A stretch of 64,000 nucleotides of DNA from Candidatus Thiosymbion ectosymbiont of Catanema sp. Cochon2018 (GCA_011392765.1 WYCW01000006.1:149433-213432); one strand, 5' to 3'. Positions 1 to 8,354 are shown, numbered from the stretch's first letter. Numbers and translations are program-made. Notes: a model not told the origin generated them from the sequence alone.

Positions 1-99
1 GGGTAGTGTTATTACTTTGTTGCTTAATTATAAATCACTTGATATAATTACCTGAGCTTTAAGCTATTAACCGAACAAAATTTTACCGAGGAAACTCTT

Positions 100-387
100 A
101 TGGTATTACTACCCGTAAAATGCCCTGTCTGCAATGGTATTGATGTTACTAAACATGGCAACACCAGCAATGGCAAGCAGCGTTTTATTTGCAAAGAACA
201 GGCCTGTGAGGGCAAAACGTTTATCCAGGATTATTCCGAGAAAGGGCGGTTACCGGAAACGAAACAACAAATCATTGAGATGGCACTGAATGGCAGCGGC
301 ATTCGTGATACCGCGCGGGTACTGGGTATCAGTCCTGTGACCGTTATCAATGAATTAAAAAAAAAGAACCCGAGTTGCATGCCGTGA
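100..387 (+). CDS. insA: IS1 InsA-like zinc-ribbon/HTH protein
   Basis: This 95-residue protein begins with a zinc-ribbon pattern, CPVC near residue 8 and a second Cys pair around residues 31-36 (ICKEQAC), followed by a helix-turn-helix stretch (ARVLGISPVTVINEL). That is the architecture of IS1 InsA, which binds the terminal repeats and represses transposition unless fused to InsB. The 3' end holds a run of nine A residues (357-365) in front of the InsB overlap, the expected place for a -1 frameshift producing the InsAB' transposase. The stop codon lies 12 bp inside the downstream frame. Confidence 0.88.
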   Translation: MVLLPVKCPVCNGIDVTKHGNTSNGKQRFICKEQACEGKTFIQDYSEKGRLPETKQQIIEMALNGSGIRDTARVLGISPVTVINELKKKNPSCMP

Positions 388-875
388 ATCACGATTTTTT
401 AGCGACCCACACGCCTGAGCAGATTGTGGTAGATATTCTAAAAGTAGAGGATTATCATGATGTTAGCAAGCAAGGCGCCACCGTTGAAATGGATGAGATG
501 TGGAGTTATGTAGGGAGTAAAGCCAATCAAAGATGGTTGTGGCATGCTATTGATCGGGCCACGGGTAAGGTGTTGGCTTATGTATTCGGGAAACGTCGAG
601 ATGAGGTTTTTCTTGAATTAAAAGGGTTATTAGAGCCATTTGGGATTACCCGTTTTTATACCGACGACTGGGGTGCCTATAAGCGCCATTTAGATCCCGA
701 AAAACATGTCGTTGGAAAACAAAACACGCAGAAAATAGAACGCAAACATTTGACGCTACGGACGCGAATCAAGCGGCTTGCGCGTAAGACGATTTGTTTT
801 TCAAAACTGAATCAAATGCACGATATTGTCATCGGATTATTCGTGAATCGTTATGAGTTCGGCGCCGCCGTTTGA
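375..875 (+). CDS. insB: IS1 InsB-like DDE transposase frame
   Basis: This 166-residue frame is -1 relative to InsA. Its first in-frame initiator is a TTG, so it is more likely translated by frameshifting at the A9 run (357-365) than from its own start. Catalytic acidic residues are visible in the usual order: Asp in MDEMWSYVG, Asp in YTDDWGAY and Glu in QKIERKHLTLRTR. The conserved basic tract RIKRLARKT follows. It is full length and has no internal stop, so the element may be active. A 50-bp relic of the same element end lies near 36.6 kb. Confidence 0.88.
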   Translation: MHAVNHDFLATHTPEQIVVDILKVEDYHDVSKQGATVEMDEMWSYVGSKANQRWLWHAIDRATGKVLAYVFGKRRDEVFLELKGLLEPFGITRFYTDDWGAYKRHLDPEKHVVGKQNTQKIERKHLTLRTRIKRLARKTICFSKLNQMHDIVIGLFVNRYEFGAAV

Positions 876-907
876 AATCCTTAAGCAACAAAGTTAGAAC
901 ACTACCC

Positions 908-961
908 GCTATGTTTTTGAATATTTATTTCTTCTTTTGCTGAGTCCCACTCAAACTTCAT
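908..961 (-). pseudogene. brnT-like toxin, 5' fragment cut by IS1
   Basis: On the minus strand an ATG at 961 opens a frame reading MKFEWDSAKEEINIQKH, the typical start of BrnT (DUF497) ribonuclease toxins. It runs straight into the right end of the IS1 element after about 18 codons. The rest of the gene is not visible and would lie left of the window. The start codon is about 43 nt past the recombination side of an attC-like site (1004-1076), as expected for the first gene of an integron cassette. The assignment rests only on the N-terminal signature. Confidence 0.6.
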
Positions 962-1003
962 TCTCTGTATTTCCCGAACGAATTACCGAACTCAATTTGC
1001 GGG

Positions 1004-1076
1004 GCATAACGCCAAGCGTCAGCCGACTGTGAGGAACTCTAGAGACGAACAGGTCGGCTGGATGCAAATGTTATGC
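1004..1076 (-). other. attC-like integron recombination site a
   Basis: GCATAAC and GTTATGC bound a 73-nt imperfect palindrome. The inner arms CAGCCGAC and GTCGGCTG pair perfectly. The right arm carries two unpaired extra bases, the signature of attC extrahelical bases, and this asymmetry orients the site on the minus strand. The simple sites differ by one base from the GTTRRRY consensus. In this orientation the site closes a cassette holding the MNT-HEPN and pentapeptide genes, and the next gene is the truncated brnT. Confidence 0.7.
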
Positions 1077-1190
1077 ACGATAAAATGATGTCACTCACTT
1101 TGTTTATAGCCGTCACATTGCACATCGTCCCGAATTACATTCTCCGATCGAACAAGATAACTATCCCTAGTATTTGATCGGTTCGGACAC

Positions 1191-2170
1191 CTAATTGCTT
1201 GATTTCTGCTCATAGCTTGCTATTTTCTCCTTACATAATTTTTCAGTTAAATTCTGTAACTCTTGCACCCGCTCCACAAGCCAATTAAGCTCTTCTCTTG
1301 TGATTGAATAACTTGGCTTATTTATACCGAGCATCTACATATGCTTTAGGGCACTTTGAAAAATCCGATTTTCGTCAACGGCATGTCCGAATAATCAATG
1401 GGTTAGGGTTGCTTGATTGGCGAAAGCACCTATTTTTCAAGGTGCCCTTTACGTAGTAACTTAAAGCGTTCTTTTTCTCCTTCGGTAGCGCGTGGAAATA
1501 TCGTTAAGAACCTTGGCTCTATGCTTGAGACTCTTTGACTTAATTTCTCTAAATCATGTGTGCTTGGCTTATAGCGAGTAAATACTAATAAGATTGTTCC
1601 ATAAAGACGCTCTGTAACTTGATGAAGCTGAAATGCTGCTATATTCAGTTCACCTTGCTCCAATGCCGCACTGTACATTTTTAGGAATCCATTAGCACTA
1701 TTAAACCAGTATTCAAAATCTTCTTCAGCTAATTTTTTTCGTTCTTTGGGTGTTATTTCAATTGGCTCTGCCAATTGAAATTTTCCTGAATCATAGAGAA
1801 GGATTCCTTCACGCACGACATCAATATAGAAATACTGGCTTTTTCTCAGCCGCCGATTTAAAAACTGGATATCTTCGGCAATCAGGCTGATTGGGGTTCG
1901 GTGGATAGTTTTGGCTAAGCGTTGAGCAAGTTGACTGTTTTGCTCAATTTTACTGGCTTGGCGAGGTGTTTCAGTTATGACCAAAAGATCGAAGTCACTC
2001 TGATAGCGATAGAGGAGAGTTTCTGAGTCAAGGTCTTCTACCCAGTTACCATGGGCATAACTCCCAAACAATATAAGCATATCGAGATCAACTTCTTCTC
2101 GAATAATCTCGATAGTCCTTTGTAATTCCTGCTGTTTTTGCTCTGGCAGGTATTCAAGGGAGGTTTTCAT
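1191..2170 (-). pseudogene. MNT-HEPN fusion gene broken by MITE and frameshift
   Basis: The intact part (2170 to 1452) has an N-terminal minimal nucleotidyltransferase signature (LFGSYAHG followed by SDFDLLV) and a C-terminal HEPN region with an R-x5-H motif (RYKPSTH). These two domains usually form separate antitoxin and RNase-toxin proteins, but fused versions are common. I place the start at the ATG at 2170, just after the stop of the upstream gene; an alternative start at 2272 would overlap that gene by 89 bp. The frame is cut by a 99-bp MITE so that it ends RKGHLEK then stop. Beyond the MITE the homologous tail resumes (KAYVDARYK), but one extra base then shifts the frame. After correction the tail runs through PSYSITREELNWL to a stop at 1191, giving about 291 residues. 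Confidence 0.8.
1349..1447. repeat. 99-bp MITE, copy 1 (TAAA target duplication)
   Basis: A 99-bp element begins and ends with GGGCAC/GTGCCC inside longer imperfect inverted repeats of the type GGGCACCTTGAAAAATA. It is flanked by TTTA at 1345-1348 and 1448-1451, a 4-bp duplication (TAAA on the other strand). A second copy of exactly the same length and the same TSD lies at 7138-7236 in the opposite orientation. It encodes no protein. This copy interrupts the MNT-HEPN gene; excising element plus one TSD copy restores the reading frame at the junction. Confidence 0.85.
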
Positions 2171-2183
2171 TCTTTTACTCAAG

Positions 2184-3638
2184 TTATTCGTTCTCATCGG
2201 TATCGGTATATAATCTATATTCTTTGCTTCCATCATTTTCGTTGAAACTTTGCACATTCCATTTTCTTTCATTAAAACCCGTCACAAAACCTTTTACAGA
2301 TATTTGCGCCATCCATTCTCTGTCTGGAACTTGCGCTCCTTGTAAATCTGCACCTGAGAGATTTGCGCCACTAAAATTAGCTGCGCTCGGAAGTTGAGCT
2401 TTTCGTAAAATAGCGTTGCTTAAATTAGATGACCTTAAATTTGCTTTCCCTAAATTGGCATTAGCCAATCCTGCTTCTATCAGTTTAGCATTCCATAGAT
2501 CCGCATCTTCAAGATTCGCATTAACCAAATTTATACGTTCTAACGATGCACCTCTTAGGCTCGCTCCTGATAGCGACACTTCCCGAAATTCACTTCCAGC
2601 TAAATTGGCATTGTCTAGAGTAGCATTTGAGAGGTCTACACGTAAAAAATAGGCATCGCTAAGGTTTGCATTAATAAGACTGGAATCATTCAAAGCAGCT
2701 TCATCTGCCCTGATTCCTCGCAAGTCAATTCCATCAAGAATTGCATTAGGCAAAATTACTCTCTGCAATGTGACTGCGTTAAAATCAGCATTAGAAAAAT
2801 CGGCACCCAACTTCAATATTGGCCTCATATCGACTCCGGCGCTCAGTAAAGCCAACAGTAAATGTCCTCTTTCTGGGCTTCTGGAATTACTTTCAAGGAC
2901 ACCATCTTCATCAACCGTTTTGTAAGGGCGCAGCGCTCGACTTAAAGCAACAATCCGACCATTTAATCTTGAAGGCAAAGCAATATTTTCGCTTTTTTCA
3001 GAGTTGCCTTCACTACCTAAAAAGTTATCTATAGACTCCAATACGCTGGTTAGTTCTAGGTTTAATGAAGACCTTCTTTCTGCCTCTAATAGAACATTCT
3101 GGACATTTACTATCTTATTTTGATCTGTTAATAGGTCGATCTGAGAATCTAGCCTTTGAACTTGCATGTATGTGGCTGAGAACAGTGCAACTGACCCACA
3201 AGCAGCAACTAAACCAGCTATCCAACCAAACATACGCAAGCTGGCGATAAATGCCAATATTGTTTTAACAATACTTTTGGATTGCTCCTCTACGCTTTGT
3301 ATTTTTTCCCTAATTGTTCTTCTTCTATCTTCTTCACTTTCCTTGTCATCTAATTTCGATATCAACCACAAATCTTTAATTGCAGATATAAGCCCTGATG
3401 CATTTTGTTCACCACTGGTAATTCGCGCTATTCCCTTTCTGTATACGAAATAACCAACAAGCGCACCCGTTGAAACAGATAACGTTAGCGCAGAAATAGC
3501 CAATATTGTTCCCTTTATAATATCGAGCGAGACGATTACATATGCTATTAGGGTAAACAACACTCCCAAGCCTATCCCGATCACCAAAGATGGCAACTCT
3601 TTAAAAAACTCACTTTGGTTCTTGTTATTCTCGGTCAT
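2184..3638 (-). CDS. Pentapeptide-repeat membrane protein
   Basis: This is a 484-residue protein with two hydrophobic segments near the N-terminus (about residues 14-37 and 42-66), a charged coiled-coil-like region, and a third membrane segment near residues 134-160. A long right-handed pentapeptide-repeat block follows (about 275-440), with many units of the form A-N/D-L-x-x such as NANLEDADLWNAKL. Such repeats fold into a beta-helix, but the family has no single function. The start is the first ATG after an attC-like boundary about 17 nt upstream, so the gene reads as a cassette gene with the MNT-HEPN gene downstream. The substrate is unknown. AT content is clearly higher than in the dsr genes next door, supporting transfer. 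Confidence 0.8.
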   Translation of the reverse strand: MTENNKNQSEFFKELPSLVIGIGLGVLFTLIAYVIVSLDIIKGTILAISALTLSVSTGALVGYFVYRKGIARITSGEQNASGLISAIKDLWLISKLDDKESEEDRRRTIREKIQSVEEQSKSIVKTILAFIASLRMFGWIAGLVAACGSVALFSATYMQVQRLDSQIDLLTDQNKIVNVQNVLLEAERRSSLNLELTSVLESIDNFLGSEGNSEKSENIALPSRLNGRIVALSRALRPYKTVDEDGVLESNSRSPERGHLLLALLSAGVDMRPILKLGADFSNADFNAVTLQRVILPNAILDGIDLRGIRADEAALNDSSLINANLSDAYFLRVDLSNATLDNANLAGSEFREVSLSGASLRGASLERINLVNANLEDADLWNAKLIEAGLANANLGKANLRSSNLSNAILRKAQLPSAANFSGANLSGADLQGAQVPDREWMAQISVKGFVTGFNERKWNVQSFNENDGSKEYRLYTDTDENE

Positions 3639-3654
3639 TATTTAGCTTTGCGGA

Positions 3655-3776
3655 GCCTAACGGGGAGCTAACCAGCAACCTCCCTTGCCCCCATGGACGG
3701 GGGCAAGGGAGGTTTGTCTGCGTTCAGCGTCTTGATAGGCGGCGCGTCTCATGTTGCACTGACGTTTTTGTTAGGC
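3655..3776 (-). other. Weak attC-like site e, overlapping the 229-bp repeat
   Basis: GCCTAAC at 3655 and GTTAGGC at 3770 are perfect matches to the attC simple-site consensus and lie 122 bp apart. The inner pairing is weak (CAGCAAC against GTTGCACTG). One arm is occupied by the strong hairpin of the 229-bp element that begins directly after GCCTAAC. The position, 17 nt before the start of the pentapeptide-repeat gene on the minus strand, is what a cassette boundary would show. It may be an attC damaged or captured by the repeat. Confidence 0.4.
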
Positions 3777-3890
3777 GATTTCCTGTTTTGGTGTCTGAAA
3801 CGATAGGGATATCAAAACGCCGCCGTGCATGTCCCTGTGTGCTTTCTTTTTGGTAATACCTTTTATAGTGCACTTGCTGGTTAGCTCCCC
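3662..3890. repeat. 229-bp terminal-inverted-repeat element, copy 1
   Basis: The element begins GGGGAGCTAACCAGCAA and ends with its exact complement, TTGCTGGTTAGCTCCCC, a 17-bp perfect inverted repeat. It contains an internal hairpin with 16-bp arms (AACCTCCCTTGCCCCC and its complement). A second copy of identical length is at 11928-12156. On the minus strand both copies carry the same open frame, running from the end through ITKKKAHRDMHGGVLI to FQTPKQEIA and a stop in GCCTAA. The 79-codon frame 4010-3771 ends inside it, but I do not call that a gene. Confidence 0.85.
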
Positions 3891-4078
3891 AATCCCTATG
3901 GCTACCGTGTCTATGCCGGTCGGACGATACAGCCCGCGTAGGTTGGGGTGAGGGACGAACCCCAACGGCCTTGGCTCGACATGGCGATTCGTTGGGATTC
4001 GCAAGCTCACCTCAACCGCCGGGCTCTCACTTCATAAAATCAACGAGTCAGGCTGAAATGTGACAAAGTAGAAATGCC

Positions 4079-5200
4079 TTAATCGCTTTTCTTCCCCTGC
4101 AGCACACCGATCTGTTCCAACAGGGGATCGATGACCGGCTTCAGCTTACGGCGCATGAGGCTGCCGATGGCGGTGGAGTCCCGGAGTACGGGTCGCAGCA
4201 CGCCATAACCCAGTCCCGAAAGCAGACGCATGGCGGAGATTTCCGCCGCCAGGCTCGGCGCTGCATTGCGGCAAGCACGCACGTCTTCCGCCCGGGCGTA
4301 GTCCCATGCATCCTGCACCAGGGTTTTCAGCGGCAAATCCGGGTCGCCGTCCGGGCGCAACGGTGAGAAATAATCGCGTACCAGATCGAAGGTGGCTTGG
4401 ACTACGTCCTGGGTAGGGGGTTTTGTGAGTACGGTCGCCAGTGTCTTGAGAAAGGTCTGACCCGGCGAGGAGTGCACGCGCAGTAACATGGCGGCGCAAG
4501 CATTGCCGGCCTGTGCCAAGAGTCGAAGGTCCCGCGCATGGTCTTCGGTATCGCTCCGGGCGGGTACGGGTTGCGGCAGGTCATCCGGCAGGGCCTGGAG
4601 GAAACCGACCAGATAGGCCTGCTTGCGGGCGGATTTTTTCCATAGGGACAATCGATCCTCGGCGTCGATCAGCCCCGGCTGGAGTATGAGCCGGACCGAT
4701 GCCGTCATTTTCTCGGTCTCGGTCTCGAAGGGGAGGAACTCCAGCAGATAGCGGGCGAGGACCCGGCCCATCGTGCCGGCGACGATTGCCGGATTGGAGA
4801 GCATACGGCGGGCGTTCTCGGCATCTTCCATGGCCCACCAGGCCCGTCTTGCCAGCTCATCGGTCAGGCCGGGGGCACACACGGCCGCCACGACGGCCTC
4901 CGGTTCTCCCAGCATCAGGAGCTGTTCCAGGCTCTCGTCGCGCATCTGGCCCATGCGCGTCCAGCGTCGGAGATAGATCGGGTAGCCACCGGGAGAGCCG
5001 AGGATGTGACCGGAGATGAGCTCTTTGACGCTGCGCACGTAACGCTCGGGACGCCCGTCCGGGTGGAGCGGGACCTTGGACTCGCCCTTCTCGGACAGGC
5101 CCCGGACGACCATCTTGGATTCGTCGATACGGATGGCCAATGGTTTGTTGGCGAGCAGGACGTTGAGCCGAAAGGTGTCTTCGCTGGTAAGCTCGGTCAT
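4079..5200 (-). CDS. dsrS: DsrS-like sulfur oxidation accessory protein
   Basis: This 373-residue soluble protein has no signal peptide or recognisable catalytic motif. I identify it as DsrS from its size, its alpha-helical make-up and above all its position as the last gene after dsrN and dsrR, the order known from Allochromatium vinosum (dsr...PNRS). The function of DsrS is not established in the family; it is a cytoplasmic protein of the reverse sulfite reductase operon. It follows dsrR by 30 bp on the same strand, so co-transcription is likely. The stop lies about 190 bp from the 229-bp repeat. Homology was not tested beyond recognition, so the name is somewhat less sure than for dsrN and dsrR. 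Confidence 0.75.
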   Translation of the reverse strand: MTELTSEDTFRLNVLLANKPLAIRIDESKMVVRGLSEKGESKVPLHPDGRPERYVRSVKELISGHILGSPGGYPIYLRRWTRMGQMRDESLEQLLMLGEPEAVVAAVCAPGLTDELARRAWWAMEDAENARRMLSNPAIVAGTMGRVLARYLLEFLPFETETEKMTASVRLILQPGLIDAEDRLSLWKKSARKQAYLVGFLQALPDDLPQPVPARSDTEDHARDLRLLAQAGNACAAMLLRVHSSPGQTFLKTLATVLTKPPTQDVVQATFDLVRDYFSPLRPDGDPDLPLKTLVQDAWDYARAEDVRACRNAAPSLAAEISAMRLLSGLGYGVLRPVLRDSTAIGSLMRRKLKPVIDPLLEQIGVLQGKKSD

Positions 5201-5230
5201 TGGTTATCGGAGAGCTGAATCGCAACGGTA

Positions 5231-5545
5231 TCAGCTTTCATCCGGTGGGCTGTAGTTGGCGTCCTTGGGATTGAGAAAGATGAAGTGGAACTGCCCCGGC
5301 TCGATCTCTACGAAATCCATGGTTGCCTCGGTCAACAGGGGGACGTATTCGGGGGCCATGACGATATCGATCCCTTCCGACGAGATGCGGATGTCCTCCT
5401 CGGTCGCGTCATCGAAGCCCATTCGATAGTCGATGGAGCCATCCGGCTTTTGGTGGGCCGCAAGGCGCAGCGACAGCCCCTCGGTTCCGCCCTGCCTGGC
5501 CGCGCTCAGGACCTGCTCAGCGGCAGTTGTCGTTAGTTTGAACAT
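5231..5545 (-). CDS. dsrR: DsrR, IscA-like protein lacking cysteines
   Basis: This 104-residue A-type (IscA/HesB) fold protein starts with the family pattern of helix and strands (FKLTTTAAEQVLSAA). A true iron-sulfur scaffold carries three conserved Cys; this protein contains no Cys at all. That is the known property of DsrR from Allochromatium vinosum, described as an IscA-like protein without iron-sulfur binding that affects dsr expression. It sits between dsrN and dsrS on the same strand, with dsrS starting 30 bp downstream. The cysteine loss is therefore a family feature and not decay. Confidence 0.88.
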   Translation of the reverse strand: MFKLTTTAAEQVLSAARQGGTEGLSLRLAAHQKPDGSIDYRMGFDDATEEDIRISSEGIDIVMAPEYVPLLTEATMDFVEIEPGQFHFIFLNPKDANYSPPDES

Positions 5546-5675
5546 GGATATTCTTCCTCGGAGAGTCGAACCCTAATCTGTCTTTGCCGGTAAGTTCGGT
5601 CATTGGAGCATTGAACCGCAAAGGCGCAGAGAGCACAAAGGATTTCATTTGCGGTTCAAACGATCCAGGGACGTC

Positions 5676-7052
5676 TCAACGCCGGTAGGCCCGTACCTGT
5701 TCGACGAACCGTCCGGTCCAATCGTTTCCCCCCACGGCGCGCAAATGGCTGTAGGCGGCCACCAGGTTTTTGTAGACGATCGCATCGTGCCGGCCGTCGA
5801 TCCCCTTGCCGCGTAAGATCCGGTAGCCGAAGGTCCAGGCGGGGTCCGGATTCAGGATCGCCGAGTGGTGGAACTCGTGGGCTCCGATCTCGGGCGGTGT
5901 TTCCGGGACCCGCGGCCAGGGAAAGGCCGGGGTCTCGCGCAACCACACATATCCCCTCCCCTGCGGCCGCTCGTACATAGCCACATCCGCGTTCAGGACC
6001 CCACACATGGCGCCGTGCCGATTGCCCCAATGCAGCTCGCGGCACAGATACATGAGGCCGCCGCATTCGGCGTAAACGGCACCCCCGGATTCCACGAAGT
6101 CGCGGACCGCCGCGCGCATGGAGCGGTTCTCGGATAGCTCACTTAGATGAAATTCCGGAAAGCCGCCTCCGATGAAGAGACCGTCCGCGCCCGGAAGCTC
6201 CGCGTCCCGCACCGGACTAAAATCCACCAGCTCCGCCCCGGCGCGGGCCAGGGCGGCGAGGTCGTCCGGGTAATAGAACCCGAAGGCGGCGTCCCGCGCG
6301 ATGGCGATGCGCACCTGTTCCCGAGCAGCCGGGGGCGGTTGGTCTCCGGTCGGGACGGGCGGCGGCAAGGGGGCCGAGCGGGCGATTTCCAATACCCTGG
6401 AGACATCCACCTGCCCCGCGATCTGGTCGCGGATACGCTCGATTTGGCCGTCCGCCTCCTCCGCTTCGTTACTCGGAATCAGACCCAAATGACGCTCGCT
6501 GATTCGGATCTCCGATGTCCGATGCAGTGCACCCAGCAGCGGCAGATCGGTGTAGTGCTCCAGCACGCGGCGCAGGTTGGTCTCGTGACGTGAGCCGCCG
6601 ACCTTGTTGACGATGACACCGGCGATGTTCAGCTCCGGATCGAAAGCCGAGTACCCGAGCAAGAGAGGGGCGATCCCCCTACCCATCCCCTGGACATCCA
6701 ACACCAGGATCACGGGTGCACGCAGTAGCTTGGCCAGTGCAGCGTTGCTGTTACTGCCGTGGAGATCGACGGCGTCGAACAGACCGACGTTGCCCTCGAT
6801 CAGTCCGACCTCGACGCCGGTCAGACCGCGCGCAAACCCGGCGGTAATCTCCTCCCGGTCCATGGTGTGAAAATCCAGATTGAAACAAGCGCGGCCTGAC
6901 GCCTGACCGAGCCACAGGGGATCGATGTAATCGGGCCCCTTCTTGAAGGGCCGGACGGATACGCCAAGCCGCTCCAGCTCGCGGCATAAGCCGATGGAAA
7001 CCGTGGTCTTACCCGATGATTTGTGGGCGGCGGAGAGGTAGATATGGGCCAT
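5676..7052 (-). CDS. dsrN: DsrN, cobyrinate a,c-diamide synthase-like siroheme amidase/amidotransferase
   Basis: The 458-residue protein pairs an N-terminal P-loop domain (SAAHKSSGKTTVS, residues about 7-19) with a C-terminal class I glutamine amidotransferase domain. The nucleophile is Cys330 (YAECGGLMYL) and the likely triad His is in AYSHLRA (436). This is the CobB/CbiA family; within a dsr cluster the member is DsrN, which amidates siroheme for sulfite reductase. I take MAHIYLSA at 7052 as the start rather than the ATG six codons upstream, because the P-loop strand normally begins there. Upstream of it the expected dsrP/O/J genes are absent; a MITE and repeats follow instead. About 130 bp separate it from dsrR. 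Confidence 0.88.
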   Translation of the reverse strand: MAHIYLSAAHKSSGKTTVSIGLCRELERLGVSVRPFKKGPDYIDPLWLGQASGRACFNLDFHTMDREEITAGFARGLTGVEVGLIEGNVGLFDAVDLHGSNSNAALAKLLRAPVILVLDVQGMGRGIAPLLLGYSAFDPELNIAGVIVNKVGGSRHETNLRRVLEHYTDLPLLGALHRTSEIRISERHLGLIPSNEAEEADGQIERIRDQIAGQVDVSRVLEIARSAPLPPPVPTGDQPPPAAREQVRIAIARDAAFGFYYPDDLAALARAGAELVDFSPVRDAELPGADGLFIGGGFPEFHLSELSENRSMRAAVRDFVESGGAVYAECGGLMYLCRELHWGNRHGAMCGVLNADVAMYERPQGRGYVWLRETPAFPWPRVPETPPEIGAHEFHHSAILNPDPAWTFGYRILRGKGIDGRHDAIVYKNLVAAYSHLRAVGGNDWTGRFVEQVRAYRR

Positions 7053-7137
7053 GGTGCGGTGTGGGAGCAAGACCGGGTTTCCTCACCCTACTCTGCTGAC
7101 CGACCTTCATCAACCACTGAGAAGCTGTTCGGTTAAA

Positions 7138-7236
7138 GGGCACCTTGAAAAATAGGCGTTTTCACCGATCAGACGACTCTAACCCACTGATTATTCAAGT
7201 GCGCCGTTGACAAAAATCTTATTTTTCAAAGTGCCC
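7138..7236. repeat. 99-bp MITE, copy 2 (TAAA target duplication)
   Basis: This is the second full copy of the MITE at 1349-1447, inverted relative to it and again 99 bp, bounded by GGGCACCTTGAAAAATA and its imperfect complement. TAAA flanks it on both sides (7134-7137 and 7237-7240). It lies 85 bp upstream of dsrN, between that gene and the repeat mosaic. No coding capacity. Confidence 0.85.
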
Positions 7237-7354
7237 TAAAAGCAATCCTGAATGATTCGGCGCGGTTTGGGGGACCGGACGTGTTGCGTTACGACGTATA
7301 AAGGCTCGCGGATCGACTGTGGCGTCGGTGCCGGCGTCTTAACGCAACCTACCC

Positions 7355-7695
7355 CTAACGAGGCTTCGCCTCAGACCGACGAGTCGAGATGAGGCGCACC
7401 AAGGACCTGTCCCTGCCTGCGGCAGGCAGGGGCAGGCGGTGCGCCGTGCCCAACAATTCAGGGGGCAGTTATCAGGGGACAGGTATCAGAACATAAGGGG
7501 TCGAGGAACATAACAGCATAAGTAGCATAAGGGGTCAGAGCCTGAAGTATCCCCGCAAATCAGCCCGCGTAGGTTGGGCAAAGCCCGCCAGGGATGGCAG
7601 GCGTGCCCAACAAGGTGTTGGGCTACCTCGCTATATCTTGTTGTTTTATATTGGAATAATGGGGATACATCAGGGTCAGAGCCCTTTACGGTTGG
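7355..7695. repeat. Repeat mosaic between dsrN and a transposase remnant
   Basis: No gene is seen here. From left to right there is a GAGGCTTCGCCTC palindromic repeat (7355-7390), a CCTGCCTGCGGCAGGCAGG palindrome (about 7415), a CAATTCAGGGGGCAGTTATC repeat (7452-7490), a GTAGGTTGGGCAAAG repeat (7568-7583), and the unit around ATATCTTGTTGTTTTATATT (7633-7680). The last two lie in a block 7538-7680 that recurs at 21010-21148. Confidence 0.7.
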
Positions 7696-8340
7696 TCATA
7701 TGCCCCCAACAACGCCCTTGAGCGGTAATTTTTTCGCGGAACTCCGGCTCTCCGTGCCGTCCTCCGCAACAGGCTTCTTCGGCCGCCCCCGTCTGGACAA
7801 GCCGACCGGACGGCCTAGCGCCTGCTCGATCTGAACGCGGAAGCGGTCGTTCCCGAGCGGGGTCCCGGTCTGTAGACATTCGCGCTTTTGATTGAGCGTG
7901 TTTTGGTCAAGGTGAATCGCGAAGAGTGCCCGGTAGGCACTCCGTCGTTCGCTATCGGAGCGGCCGAGAGCTAAGTAATCGGAGTGGGCGCTGAGAATCG
8001 GGGCTTCCTCGCCGAGGGCATTGCTGCGGTAACTCGACCAGGCGTAGTCCGCCGGTACCTCGACCATGCGAGCCCGAACCGGATTCAATTCGATGTAACG
8101 ATAGCACGCGAGCAGATACGACCGGGCCTGAACCAAACTCGACTTGAAGCGTCCCTCCCGCAGCGTTCCGGTGCGTCCGTACTCGTGGTTGACGTAGGGG
8201 ACATAGCGCCGCCCGACATACTGCATCAGGCGGCTTATTCCCTCCCTGTCCTGCGGCGTTACGAGCAAATGCACGTGATTGGTCATCAGAACGTAGGCAT
8301 GGACGGCGCAGCGCCAGTGATCCTTGGGGAGTCCTGCCGC
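7696..8340 (-). pseudogene. Y1/RAYT-type transposase, type A, 5'-truncated
   Basis: The frame encodes HWRCAVHAYVLMTNHVHLLV, with the HUH metal-binding pair (NHVHLL), then GTLREGRFKSSLV and a Tyr-containing helix (YLLACYRYIELNPVRARMV) typical of Y1 REP-associated transposases. The usual 45-50 residue N-terminus is missing and there is no plausible start upstream of the ATG at 8286. The C-terminal basic tail (LSRRGRPKKPV) is intact. Two shorter pieces of the same gene occur at 8905-9001 and 10238-10277, each next to a type B element. Confidence 0.75.
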
Positions 8341-8354
8341 GAGGGTAGCACATA

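Larger units (their letters stand above)
1..907 (+). mobile_element. IS1-family insertion sequence, complete
   Basis: The first bases of the window and bases 880-907 are inverted repeats: GGGTAGTGTT, a short variable stretch, then ACTTTGTTGCTTAA, matched at the right end with about three mismatches over 28 bp. Between them lie two overlapping frames of the InsA/InsB type. The 907-bp length is somewhat longer than the classic 768-bp IS1 but within the family. The left junction is the window edge, so a target duplication cannot be checked. The element has inserted into a brnT-like gene read on the minus strand just to its right. Confidence 0.93.

Noticed and set aside
3771..4010. 79-codon minus-strand frame ending in the 229-bp repeat
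   Set aside because: Half of it is the repeat and the rest has no family or ribosome site. The open frame is a property of the repeat, described there.
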